DNA of 64,000 bases from Ctenosaura bakeri (lineage: Eukaryota; Chordata; Lepidosauria; Squamata; Iguanidae), in assembly GCA_948474755.1 (NCBI GenBank), contig CAOLHI010001812.1, positions 310,001 to 374,000 on the forward strand. Reading direction: 5' to 3'. Under the pieces are notes generated by a model. The model searched no databases, was not told the origin of the DNA, and was given only the letters and a program-made list of their open reading frames with translations. A program made the translations under genes and the position numbers. Within the stretch, counting starts at the first letter, position 1; every line of letters begins with the position of its first letter. Shown here one piece after another: positions 22,078 to 34,000 of this stretch.

Positions 22078-23639
22078 AGTGTCTACTACTTTCAATATTC
22101 CTTCCCCCAGATACATGCACGCGAATGAACTATAAGGTATGTATCTGCTGTCACCATCACAAGTGAGCACAGGAAGCACATCCTCTATTAAGGTAAGTGG
22201 AGTTGATTTTCATAAAAATTTAGTTTTTTAAAAATTTCTTGGCTGAACCAGACCCATCTCACCTTTAAGCATGTTTCCAACAATGTCCTGCCAGATAACT
22301 GTGGAGGCTTCCAAGTAAGCACAGTGGAGAAGGCCATTCCAGTTATTCATAGCACATTCTATAAACCTAAGTCTTTAATAATTGATGTGGATAATAGCTG
22401 CTGAGAGAGCTATTATCTGTGAATTTAACCTTTTTAAAATCTCTGTAAACTAAGACTATCTTGTGGCAGCAAATTTTGCAAGATGATGGAAGTGGTGTGC
22501 GTGATGAGAAGCCTACCAGAGCAAGCTGTTACATCCTCATCTTTTGGGGAATATTAGCTAATACTTTGGCCCTAATCTGCACTTCTACTGAGACATGGAA
22601 AGATTATGAATTCCTTTGTGACCTAAGGGAATTGTTTTTGCTGATGTGGAATCTGGCTATGTCCAAACAGGTTGAATGGCTGTGTTCAGAGGGTGGAGAA
22701 ATTGATGTTTGGACTACAGTTCCAAGAATTCTTCACCGATTTTTTTTTTGTAGTTCCCTCAAAAGTAACTTTCCAGCCATTGGTCATGTCTAGTAACTCA
22801 CTTCTGTTCCTCTTGTACAGTTTGTCTTCCTACTTTCACCACATAATCCTGAAATGCTGATTTGGCTCTTGACTTACTGACTTGGCATTACCTCCTGATT
22901 TCCTAGAATTTTTTTCCAGTGTTACTGATACGGTCAGCAAAATTGTCTTTCCAAATTTGTTGGTGAAATCAGTGTTCATTTATTTTCTCCTAGCTGGGCA
23001 ATAGGTCCGCATTGGTCTATGACTTGAAATGTTTAGCCACACTTCTCTAAAGGAAATATTCCCCATGCATCTAATGACAGAGTCTACAGCTCACAAAAGT
23101 TCATGGCAAATAAAACATGTTAGTCTTTAATGTGCCACAAGAATTCTTTGTTTTCTCCACAGTCAGCAGTCCAGTTCTCTGTACTGGCTAGTTAGTGGTG
23201 AGCAGATTTCAGGTTTGTGGAAAGTCTATTTTGATTTTTACTGGAATTTGTGAAACTCACAATATCTAAGTGCAAAAGACACACACTTCAAATGAAACTA
23301 TTATGAGCTCAGAAGTATATCCAAAATACCAAAGGAGCTCATCTTCCACACAAAAATCCATTCCTAGTCCAGCTGTATCTCACTCAGACACCAATTTTCT
23401 TTGCTAAAAAGAATCTAATCTTGTTCTGGAGGACTGCAGTGAAGATAGTCATTTTGCTGCCATTTTTGTAGAACAGTTGCTGTCCAGAAATCATTCCTGA
23501 ACTAGAGCAAGCACCTAGAGATCTATCAGTAGATCGTCTGGGTTTGTAAACAGCATCTCACCTGTGTGGCTGTGGTATGGATTCCCTTCAAGCAACTGGA
23601 TTTTCTAAATTAGAATAGAGTTTTAGGCAGTCAAGATTG
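22078..23639. other. Intergenic, mostly unrecognised
   Basis: A diverged ACTACAACTCCCAG-type MITE lies at 22700-22785 (TTTGGACTACAGTTCCAAGA, AAAAGTAACTTTCCAG). No coding evidence elsewhere. Confidence 0.4.
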
Positions 23640-23712
23640 CCTCAAGTTTTATTTCTATTTTTATTTAATATATGCCACCTTTCTCCCAGTGTGGGACTCA
23701 GTGTGATCACAA
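23640..23712 (-). mobile_element. LINE (L2-like) 3' tail, minus strand
   Basis: TTTTATTTAATATATGCCAC and CTTTCTCCCAGTGTGGGACT are the reverse complement of the common squamate LINE end (compare 11185-11262). Confidence 0.6.
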
Positions 23713-26240
23713 AAAGAGTTCTGCTCAAAATCACTTCTGCTCAAAAGTGGCGGTCCATGGCTTGGTTGGTGGTCTCTGAGCCATTGGCTGCTGGTCCCTG
23801 GCAAGTTTCCAGGATAGAAAAAAAAATAATTGTAGCCAGTTAGCACAAATATGGGAACCTGTCCCTGGCACACGGGGGGAAATTACTGAAAGTTTAAGCA
23901 CTGCCTTAAATGACCAGCAGGGACTGTACACTCTACCATTGCAAGCTGCTATAACTCTGTAGTGGAGATACATTCTGCAAGGCAGAGCAGAAACCTTTGT
24001 GTTCTAGTTAATTGGAGACTGATTTGTACAATGTCATCATGTGAGAAAAGCTCAGCTATCAGAAGTAAAACAAAGCTGAAGAACAGACTGTAAAATATGG
24101 AAGACATTGAGTTCACAAAGCAGTGAGCAAAATTTTGGGTGGAAATCCCCCCCCATGCTCAATACTTAAAAAGGCTTTTGCTGGCATGATGGAAAAATGC
24201 AACCACTAGCATAGTTCCAGTCTTGGTATCCACACTGCTAGCCAGTGAACTTCATGGCTGATAAAAAGGAGCAGTGGCATCAGTACAGCACACTTGCTTT
24301 AGTCTTTCACTAACAGCTGTTCTTAGGACTCATCCTGCACATAGTCATCATAACTGAAAGTTCCGTGTAGGGATGTGGGGAAAAAATCTTTGTTTTGTTT
24401 CATTTTTCTGAATCCCACCTGTATGACCCTTTGCCCTTAAAAATTGGTAAGACTGTGTGTGTTTTTTCCGTTGTGATCATTCATACTTACTTTCCTTGTG
24501 CATTATCTGAAACTAAAGTCTTTATTTACCCACTCTTCCTTATGTACACCTCTTAATCAATTTCTCCCATTGACTAAGGCATGCCTGTATTTTTCAACTG
24601 TGCACATTTTTAGCAATCAACACATTTAAATTGTGTGCATGATTCAATGTTTCCAAACTGTACCACCCAAGTCTCACAACCTTTTGCATTTCTGATGCAT
24701 CTTAGGGTGTATGACAGAGAATCTTGACAAATAGGAAATTACTAACTTCAGTAAAAATCTTGAAACCTCCTCCCCACACACACACCCAAACTACCCACCC
24801 TTACTGCTGACAGCTCAATTTTTGCATGTCCACTACCGTGTTTGGCGGCCAATTTTTGTGCTCTCTTATCCTCTAATTACATGTCCAAGTTCATCTCTGC
24901 TATTGTAATGTAAGCTGTAGTTTTCCTTGGGATGTGCTAAAAGGAGTAACAGAGAATGGTCATTGACATGCATTTGTTTTCTTTCAGATGATTCTAGGAA
25001 TACATTTATTTCTGAGGGGCAGATATGTTTCAGCATAAAAAGGATTGTTGAAGCACCTCCACAATTAATAGATTTGTTTTAGCACATTCACGGTGACAGA
25101 ATTTCAGCACAGGACATTTTCCTATTGATATATCTCCAAGCTTGAAAAGTTACTGAACCTATTCATTTTTACCTGCCAATTAGGGTTGCCAATTTCCAAG
25201 GAAAAACTGCTACAGTTGCTACAACTGCTACAGCAGTTTTTCATGCCTTTACCAAAAGCTTACTATGTAGAATCAACAGATGTGGTGGTTTTTTATGTCA
25301 TGGTATTAAACAGTGTGTTTTTCACTCTATTTTACCTATGGTTTATTAGTTGGTTCCCTGAAAATTATTTTGATTCCTGCTTTTAGTTTAGTGTTGTGCC
25401 ATTTGCTACATGATTTTAAAAGTATGGGTTGTGCTTTATTTATTTTTATTTTTGATGCTCTTTGCCCAGTTTCATTGGCTACCTTGAATGACCCCACTGG
25501 AGGGGAAATATGGGACAGAAAGCTTAGTATCAAATAAATTATTAAATGTCTGTAGATCAAGTTGAAGATGAAAGCAGAGGTACAGTGGCTAGCAAAGAAG
25601 TTGTCAATTTAAGTTGTTACACAGAGCCAGAGTAAGAGGGAAAAGGTAAGCCAACTGAGGATTTATTTATTTTTTTAAAAAATTGGAAATTCTTTGTAGA
25701 CTTTTTGAGCAAGAAGAAATCCAATGATGCAGTAATTTGTGGCAATGATTACTAATAACTCTAGTAGGATTACTTAGTTGGATCTGTAATGGTAGAATAA
25801 TATTTTTATTTATTTATTTTCCTTTCCTTTCCTTTTATTTCTTTCGTTACTGCTTGGCTTGAGGGGAATCTGTGTTTTAATAAGGTAGAGTTTTAGTGTT
25901 TTAGTTAGTCAGTGTTCAATGTATTAGTTTAGTGTGTTAGTACTGTGTTTTAGTTTTAGGGGTGTTTTTTTTCTTCATTTGAACAGATTTTTTTCTGGCT
26001 GGCTTTAACTGAATTTGACTGCTTTTAAAAAAATAAGTTTTAATAAAGAGGGGAAAGGCAGCAATTCTACACTGTAGTCTCAACGAATCAGTAGGAAATA
26101 AAAATGTTCAGTTTTAATTATTTTGTCTGCAGACTTAAGCACGACCTAGGAAATGAAAGACACATCCCATTTCCACACACCCCCTCCAAGTTTATAGCAG
26201 AGTTTGCAAGCCCTAAGGATGTTGGCTCTCTCCCAGCAAT
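23713..26240. other. Intergenic region upstream of CLEC3B
   Basis: AT-rich, with T/ATTT low-complexity at 25798-25845 and a C run at 24145. I see no gene. Regulatory elements for CLEC3B may lie here, but the sequence alone does not show them. Confidence 0.4.
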
Positions 26241-26241
26241 C

Positions 26242-26251
26242 TTTAAAAATA
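26242..26251 (+). promoter_or_regulatory. Possible TATA-like element for CLEC3B
   Basis: TTTAAAAATA lies about 150 bp upstream of the CLEC3B start codon. If used, transcription would begin near 26270-26280 and give a 5' UTR of about 125 nt. This rests on position and composition only. Confidence 0.25.
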
Positions 26252-26400
26252 TCCTCTAGTCACTGGAATGCTGCAGAAGAATCTGGAACAGTTTCTCAGC
26301 CAGACATTTTTGGTTAAAGCCCATGTTAAGAAGCCTAGCTCAAGCCAGATCAGATCCAGCTTCAATCTCGACAAGGATCGCAGCAGCAAGCAGCTGGAGA

Positions 26401-26503
26401 ATGCTCTTCCGAGGAGTTTGCCTTCTTGTGTGCCTTTTTTGTATGGCACAGGTGACAGCTCAGCAAAATGTCAGACCCAAGAAAAAGGTAGAACCCAGGA
26501 GAG
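26401..26503 (+). CDS. CLEC3B: CLEC3B coding exon 1
   Basis: Encodes the signal peptide (MLFRGVCLLVCLFCMAQVTA) and the basic N-terminal segment QQNVRPKKKVEPRR, plus one base of the next codon. The donor is GAG/GTAAGA. The phase-1 intron matches mammalian CLEC3B. Confidence 0.94.
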
Positions 26504-28019
26504 GTAAGAGAGATGCATGCACACACCTGAAAAAAGAAAAGTTTAATTCCCATGTCTGGTAGCAATCTCTCAATTTTTAAATCTGGAGTGTGAGAGTGGT
26601 TAAAAAAACAACTTTTTTTTTCTGTTGGGAGTCATCATACCACCCTAATCCCATCTGATTTTAGAAAATGAACACAGTGATGCTTGGTGAGTACTTAGAT
26701 GGGGAACCACCAGAGAACAGCAGCATTTCCATGTAGGGCTAGAAGAAAATTCTGCCTGAAATGCAGGAGAGCCACTGCCAGTCAGAACTGACTGTGCTGA
26801 ACTAGATGGATCAACAGCCTAACTCAATATATGGCAGCTTCCTATATTACTAGTCTGATAGGGTACTCTGTGTGTGGATGTATATTTAAAAAAACTTCAC
26901 TTACTATAAATTAGCAAGTTATACTATGAGATGATATTACATGTTATAATTCACACTACCTTGTGTTTGAAAACAGAGGCATGAGTAGAGCCCATTCTAC
27001 TGTCTTTCTGTCCACACTCAGGCAACTTCACAACAATGTGACCAACCTTTGGTTTTAATCCAGAATTCTTCAGTATGCCAGACGTTAAACAAAATATGGT
27101 GTGAGTGTGTAAATACAGGTATGTTGTGAAAGTCATGTTGATCCCCTCCTTTCTGCAATTTGTAACTATCTTAAATTGGGATGCAAGAGAAGACATAGTT
27201 GGATAGACTTCCAATCCTGTAACAGTAAGTCCCATCAAGCTCAACAACACTTTACTGTAGATTTTAGATGATGTGCTGTTATTTTCTCCAGTAATTGTAA
27301 GAAAGATGGCAAGATGCATACAATCTACTGAAGCCAGAAAAATGCAAGAGGATAAAAACAGCTCTTCCTTTTTTCTGGGAAATATAACATCTAGATCTTC
27401 TTTGATTCTCTTTCAAGCTCAAATTGGAATATGTAGGTCCTCTGGGAGGCAGAAAAGCCAAATATAGACAGGATGGTAAAATTCAGATTCTGCTATTAAA
27501 GTTCCCCTCCCTTCCACCTCAACTCAAAAGACACAACAGATTGACTGCTGAGAGATTTTGTCTCAGGTAGTCTGTGCCAGAATGCTGTCCTGTCTCATAA
27601 AACATGTTTTTGGTGTGTAGAAATGTCCCATTTTCATACTTTTCTAGTAATTAAATCTCTTGGACTATTGTTGTTGCTGGGTGCCTTCAAGTCATTTCCG
27701 ACTTATGGTGAACCTAAGACAAACCTGTCACAGGGTTTTCTGGGGCTGAGAGTGTGTGATCCACCCAAGATCACTCAGTGAGTTTCCATGGCCAAGCGGG
27801 GAATTAAATCCTGGTCTCCAGAGTCGTAGTCCAATCCTCTGACCACTACACCGTGTGACCTGGAAATGCATTAACCATTTAGAATCATCCCCCCGCCATT
27901 CCTAAAGAGAGGCATACAAGTGTCCCTGATCTTCTCTGTCTTACTTTTAGCTTAGGACTTATCAAGGAATGCTTAATTAATTTCATGGCACACGCTTTGC
28001 CCTTTGTTTCTTAAGACAG

Positions 28020-28074
<55 letters not shown>

Positions 28075-31000
28075 TAAAAATAAGATTTTTCTAGTAATCC
28101 ACATGACAATGTCATTACTAGATTTTATCTGTTTAGCAAGTATATTATCACACGGAATACAGTTCTAGGACATCATGAATTAATAATGTTGCTACCCCAA
28201 TGAGCACTCTCATTATTTTCTTCTATTTATTTATCAAAAACCAACATGTTGTAGGGGTTTGGGTGTTAAGCATGACCAGGGTGTGGAAGACCAGAGTTAG
28301 AATCCTCACTCAGCCATGGAAACCCACTAAGTGACCTTGGGCAAGTCACACTGTCTCAGCTAAGAAGACTGCAATGCAAAGCTCCTCTGAATAAATTTTG
28401 CCAAGAAAACCCTACTTATGAAAGGGTCACTATGAGTCAGAGTTGACTTGAAGGCATATGGCAACAACAAATTCCATTTATCAGTCACCTAATAGTGAAA
28501 GCTGGTATTGTGATGCTTAAAAATCACAGCTGAAAACAGTAACAGTGCATAAACACCATGATACAGGACAGCTATGTCAAACCAGAAGTTAATACCACAT
28601 CAGCTACAGACATAACAGAAGCACAGGAATAATCTGTATAGTACAGATCTATAAACCTCCTTGCTAAAACCACCGCAAAATGCAGAGTAATTTTCTGTAT
28701 TTGCTTTTGGGTGCATTTTAATTTTTCTGGCTCTCATTTCTTTTTCTTGACTGACTTACACCAGGCATATACAAATGATTTTATGGAATAGGATATTGCC
28801 AACATATTTTACACATGAGGTACAAGCAAAAAGAATGAATAATTACTAACATGTTTTTCTATAAAAATTAATTGTGGAAAACTCCCCAGGGAATTTAAAT
28901 GGGCTTTGCTATCTTTTGAAGGAGATTTGAATTAAGTAGTGTTAAAAGGGCTTTAATGTATAGTTGCTGGCATTGGGAAGAGTTATCAGCAATTACCAGA
29001 AGACATCCAAGTCATACTTGTTAATGTTCCTTTTTAAAATATAGTTTGCCAGCTGTATCTACTAGGCCTCTTAAAACCTATGGATTTCTGGGTTCTTAGA
29101 TTAAACTTGACATAAAACTTGATCATTTATCAACAGAGGAAAATGTGTGGTACTGTTAAGGGGAATTGAAAAAGGTTTCATATGGGATATTTGAGGTAAG
29201 AAAAAAGAGCAACTTATCATTCATTAACTTCTCAAGTGGAATGTATTCATTTGTTCTAGTTTCTCTCTTTTATGAGCACAGAGGCATATGAAAAAAGCAA
29301 CAGCATACTGAATAATTTTTAGACTGGGTGATGCAACAGGTTTACTCATCCCTCCTTGGACTGGGGCCAGAAACAGTAGCCCCATTTGATTTCTGCAGCA
29401 TCTTAGAGGTTATGGCAACTGGTGAAATGAAGGAAGCCCATTTCTATACATAGGTCACCTTCTTCCTTAAGTGCTGCATTTTTGTGTGTGTGTGGGGGGG
29501 GTGTTTTGATGAATGAGGAAGATCCCCAGTACCAGAGGAAGCATTCAGATGTGGTTTCTCCCATTCGAAGGCCTACAGCAAGAAACTACTTGTTTAAATT
29601 GGTCTGTGTGTTCTATTTTTTAAAAATAGCTGGTGTCATGTTGAGTGCTTTTCTTTCCCTTGTGCTGGGAAATACCTCCCAACAACCTTTATTAAACAGC
29701 AATTTAGCTAAATTAGATCTTGCAGGAGTAAAGTTTGGGAAATTTGTTTTGGACTACAGCTTAAGGAAAGGATATTGAGAATTCACAGTCAGGGGGCTCC
29801 AATGCATCCCCAAATGGCAAACCCCAGGATTCCATAGGATGCAGTCAGGGCAGTTCAAATGGAATCATTGGACTATGGTGGTATAGTGTAAACAAGCCCC
29901 TGAGGGACTGAAGGCTTAGAAAAACTGAGTTAGAACATAAGTGGGGAATTGTATGGCTGTTACTGGACTGCAACTCCTATGATCTCTAGCCAACATAGCG
30001 AGCAGTAAGGTATGATGGCAACATCAGCCTGACAACAGCTGGAAGGCCACAAGTTGTTTAACATGGACACAAATTGGCACAATGACTTTAGATTTTTTTT
30101 TTAAACCACCCAAACAGAAAACAGCTACCAGTTGGTAACTTTCTCCTGACATTCTCCTTTACTACGCTGAGATCATATGCCAATTTCCTGACAAGGTCCC
30201 CCTTATATCAAACAGTGATTTAAAACAGAAGCAGCCGAAGCTTGTAGTACCTTACAGAGTGTTTATTTTTCTGGTTAAGTGTATGTCTGCCAAAGCAGGG
30301 AGAGCAGAAAACTTCCCACTCACTGTGAATGTGTAAATACCACTCATGCTGTGATAAAGCTATATAAGTAAGTATACATAAAGTTATGTAACAGAACAGG
30401 TCATATAAGATACTGGTGATTGTTATTTGTAAGTCACCTCAAGACCTTTTTCATATAGGGTGGGGGAAAACAACACCAACACAAAAGACCAGTAGTTACA
30501 ATGGCTATAAACTCTCCATGAACAAGTGAGATACTTTAAAACAGGGTTCATATATAATAAATGATTTCCTTCGATTAGAGCACCATTAAGTAGAACTTTA
30601 CCTAGAACGTGTTTTCATTAGAGAAAAGAAAATAGCAATAAATGTGTAATGCAGAGGTACCATGAAATTTAACTGGCCAATGAGTATAGTAATAATTAGT
30701 GGTATATACTTCTGCCTGTGCTTTGTTTTTCTATTTGCAAAACATTTTTAATTCTTGCCATTGGTTTTGTGGGAGTTGGTTCCCTTTTCTAACCAGATAT
30801 TAAAAGTACTTTTTTTTTTTTAACTCAAAGACAGGAGAACGTTTGGCCTCCCAGATATTTTGGCCTACAACCCAAATTGGCCCTCCCCAACAAGTTTGAA
30901 CTCTGAGAGTTGTCCAAAACAATTGGAGGGCCAAAGGTTCTTAACCTCTGTTGCATGTGCAAAATTGCTATTCATACATACATATGACTGAGACTACCTC

Positions 31001-34000
31001 AGTAAGTTCCATACCCCTGTTCTACCCAAAACTTATTTATATGGCAGACCGTCCAACATTTCACAGATGAAAACTGTAATGGCCAAGCAATATCAAAATG
31101 TGGGCCATTTCTGCACTACACTCTTATAGTGTGATTATTCCACTTTCAACGTCCTATGGAATCCTGGGGTTTGCAGTTCCAGGAGGGGCCGTCTGGCCCC
31201 TCCCGAAACTGCAAACTCCAGGATTCCATAGGACGTTGAAAGTGGAATTATCGCGCTATAAGAGTGTAGTGCGGAAATGGCCATGGTCAAGATAACCCAA
31301 AGGTTCTTAACAAGAAACAACACAAAGTTGAGAGAGATTGCAGAAGCTGAGCCTCCTGGGAAGGGCAAGATTCTGCCTCTCCGCTCACTGGCTGAGTTAA
31401 CTGAAAGCAAGTTTGCACCTTGAATTTAAGTTTGCAGCAACTGAAGTAAGCTGAGAACAAAGGAGGATAATGGGAGGAGGAGAGAGAAACTGGGACATTT
31501 TGAAAGCAACTGAAAAAGTGGAATGGCAGAGGATTAATCATGACTGTTCCCACCAAATCAGAACAATCGGAGGGTATGATATGGTCAGTTGTTATGAAGT
31601 ATTAACAGTTACTTAAGTTGCTTTTGTCTCTACTCCGTTAGTATGATTATGCAATCTAAAGGCTAATTAGAAACAAAAGTATCATAAATTGAAGTGCTGG
31701 CTTGCCTGTCCAGATAAAAATGGTCTTAAACATCAATCAACACTTCCTTAAATCCACCAGCTAGCATGGTCATGCTGGCCAAGACAATTGCAGCATCTCT
31801 TATTCAAAAAAGTAACTTTTGCATGCTGCGGCCCCAGCAGTGTTGTAGCATGTCTGTGCAGCCAGACTGTGATTTAAACGTAACTTGTGGTGCACAGACA
31901 GCCAAGATTTTGGTTAATGGAAATTCATCAAAGTGGAAGATTAAAAGAGAAATGAGACAAGGTTGTTTGCTGTCCCCATTATTATTTATTTTGACCTTCA
32001 AAGTACTAATGAGAAAAATAAGAAGTGATGATGAAATTAAAAGACTGAAGATAAAAAAGGAAACCTTTGAATTAAAAGCATTCATGGATTATTTGTTAAT
32101 TGTATTGGAAGACTCATTAAAAAGCATAGCTCCACCACTAAAAGTGTTAGAAGAATTTGGCAAAGCAACAGGATTCAAAGTTAATAAGGAAAAACAAAAA
32201 TAACAAAAAATCATAATTAAAGAAAAAAGAATGAAACTGGGAAAAAAGGCTGGGTTTTCAACTAGAAAAGAAAGTGAGATACCTAGAAGTAATGATAGGA
32301 CACAAGACCTCATCACTGTTTCAAGATAATTATAAAGGATGTGGAAAGATATAAAATAGGAGCTAGAAAGATGGATGAAATTTAGACTCTTTCCATTAGG
32401 AAGAATTTCAACAATTAAATAAATATCCTTTCAAAAATGTTGTTCTGCTTTCAAATTATTCCAATAATTAATAGTGACACTCCATTTAGGAAATGGGAGA
32501 GAGATCTGTCCAAATTTGTATGTCAAGGAAAAAGACCCAGGATAACTTGGAGAATGCTTCAAGATGAAAAAAAGTGAGGTGGTTTAGGATTGCTGGATTA
32601 AAAACTTTATTTCACCATCTATGCCTTCATCTAGGGCCATTTCCGTACAATACTGTTATAGCGCTCTTATTCCACTTTCAACATCCTGTGGAATTCTGGG
32701 GTTTTATAGTTTAGAATTCCTAGGCTGAGAATTCTAAATGCCCTTCCTTAAACTGCAAGCCCCAGGATTCCATTGGATATTGGAAGTAGAATAAAAGCAC
32801 TATAAGAGTGTAGTGCGGAAATGGTGCAGATTAAAGAATGGATCATGTTGAAGAATAATGGATTGCTACAGTTAGAAGACCATGATCTGAAACTCAGTTG
32901 GCATACCTATGTATGGTATAATACAGACAAAATAAATACAGACTTTACCTATCATATTTAGATCATTATTAGATATGCCTTACTGAGAATTTGGAAAGAA
33001 TACAGACCTAAATTGTGCTCAAAAACACCTCTATGGATTTCCACACAAGAAGCCTGCTACAGAACAGAAAAGAAGGGAGATACAAGATGGATGACCTATA
33101 AAGACTTATTATCAATAGAAAATCAACAGCACAGCATTAAATCACAAGAAGAATTAAAAGAATTAGGATGAGATATCCAGTGTTACAGATATAGACAATT
33201 GAAAGAGGAATTCCTGACTGATAAGAAAAATAATATATTTCAAAAAGACAAAACAGAATTTTAAATAAAACTTCTGCACAGATGAAGACCAATTAATTGC
33301 AAAACTGTACAAAATGTTGCTAACTCTAGAAATGGAATCTGAACGGATTAAAAATTGCATGACTAGATGGGCACAAGATATAGGACAAAATGTAGAGTTG
33401 GACAAGTGGGAAAAGCTATGGACAAGAAGGCTAAAATATGTATCTGTTATGATCTTAAAGAAAATATCTACAAAATGATATTTAGGAAATATTTAACACC
33501 AACTAAATTATATAAAATTTATAAACGTTCAGACATAATCTGTTGGAAATGTAAAGATCAAGAAAGTACACTAAGCCACATGTGGTAGACATGTACCAAA
33601 GCAAAATCCTTTTGGAAAGAACTCCAATTACAGCTGCAAGAAATTTTAAAAACTAAAATTCAATTGAATCCGGAATTAATGCTATTGGAAATGCCCAATG
33701 AGGATACCAAAGCCTTTAATTATAAAATGTTACACTACACAAATTATTGCTATAATTGCTATCTATGCCCAAAAGTGGAAAAGTGCTGAGATACCCACTA
33801 AAGAAAATTGGATTTTGAAAATATTAGAAACTGAAGAAATAAACAAACTTCCTGTGCTTATGAAAGGAAATATGGTGGAACAATTTCAAAAAGATTGGGA
33901 ACCTTTTTTTGAAAAAGAAGGAATTAGGGAGTTGGGGGGATTTTTGTTCTAGAGATCATTGGACCAGAAAACAGTTAAGGTATTATAATAACTGTTACTT

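Noticed and set aside
28022..28072. Possible CRISPR-like or satellite array
   Set aside because: It is a plain (AAT)n microsatellite. No array with spacers exists anywhere in the window.
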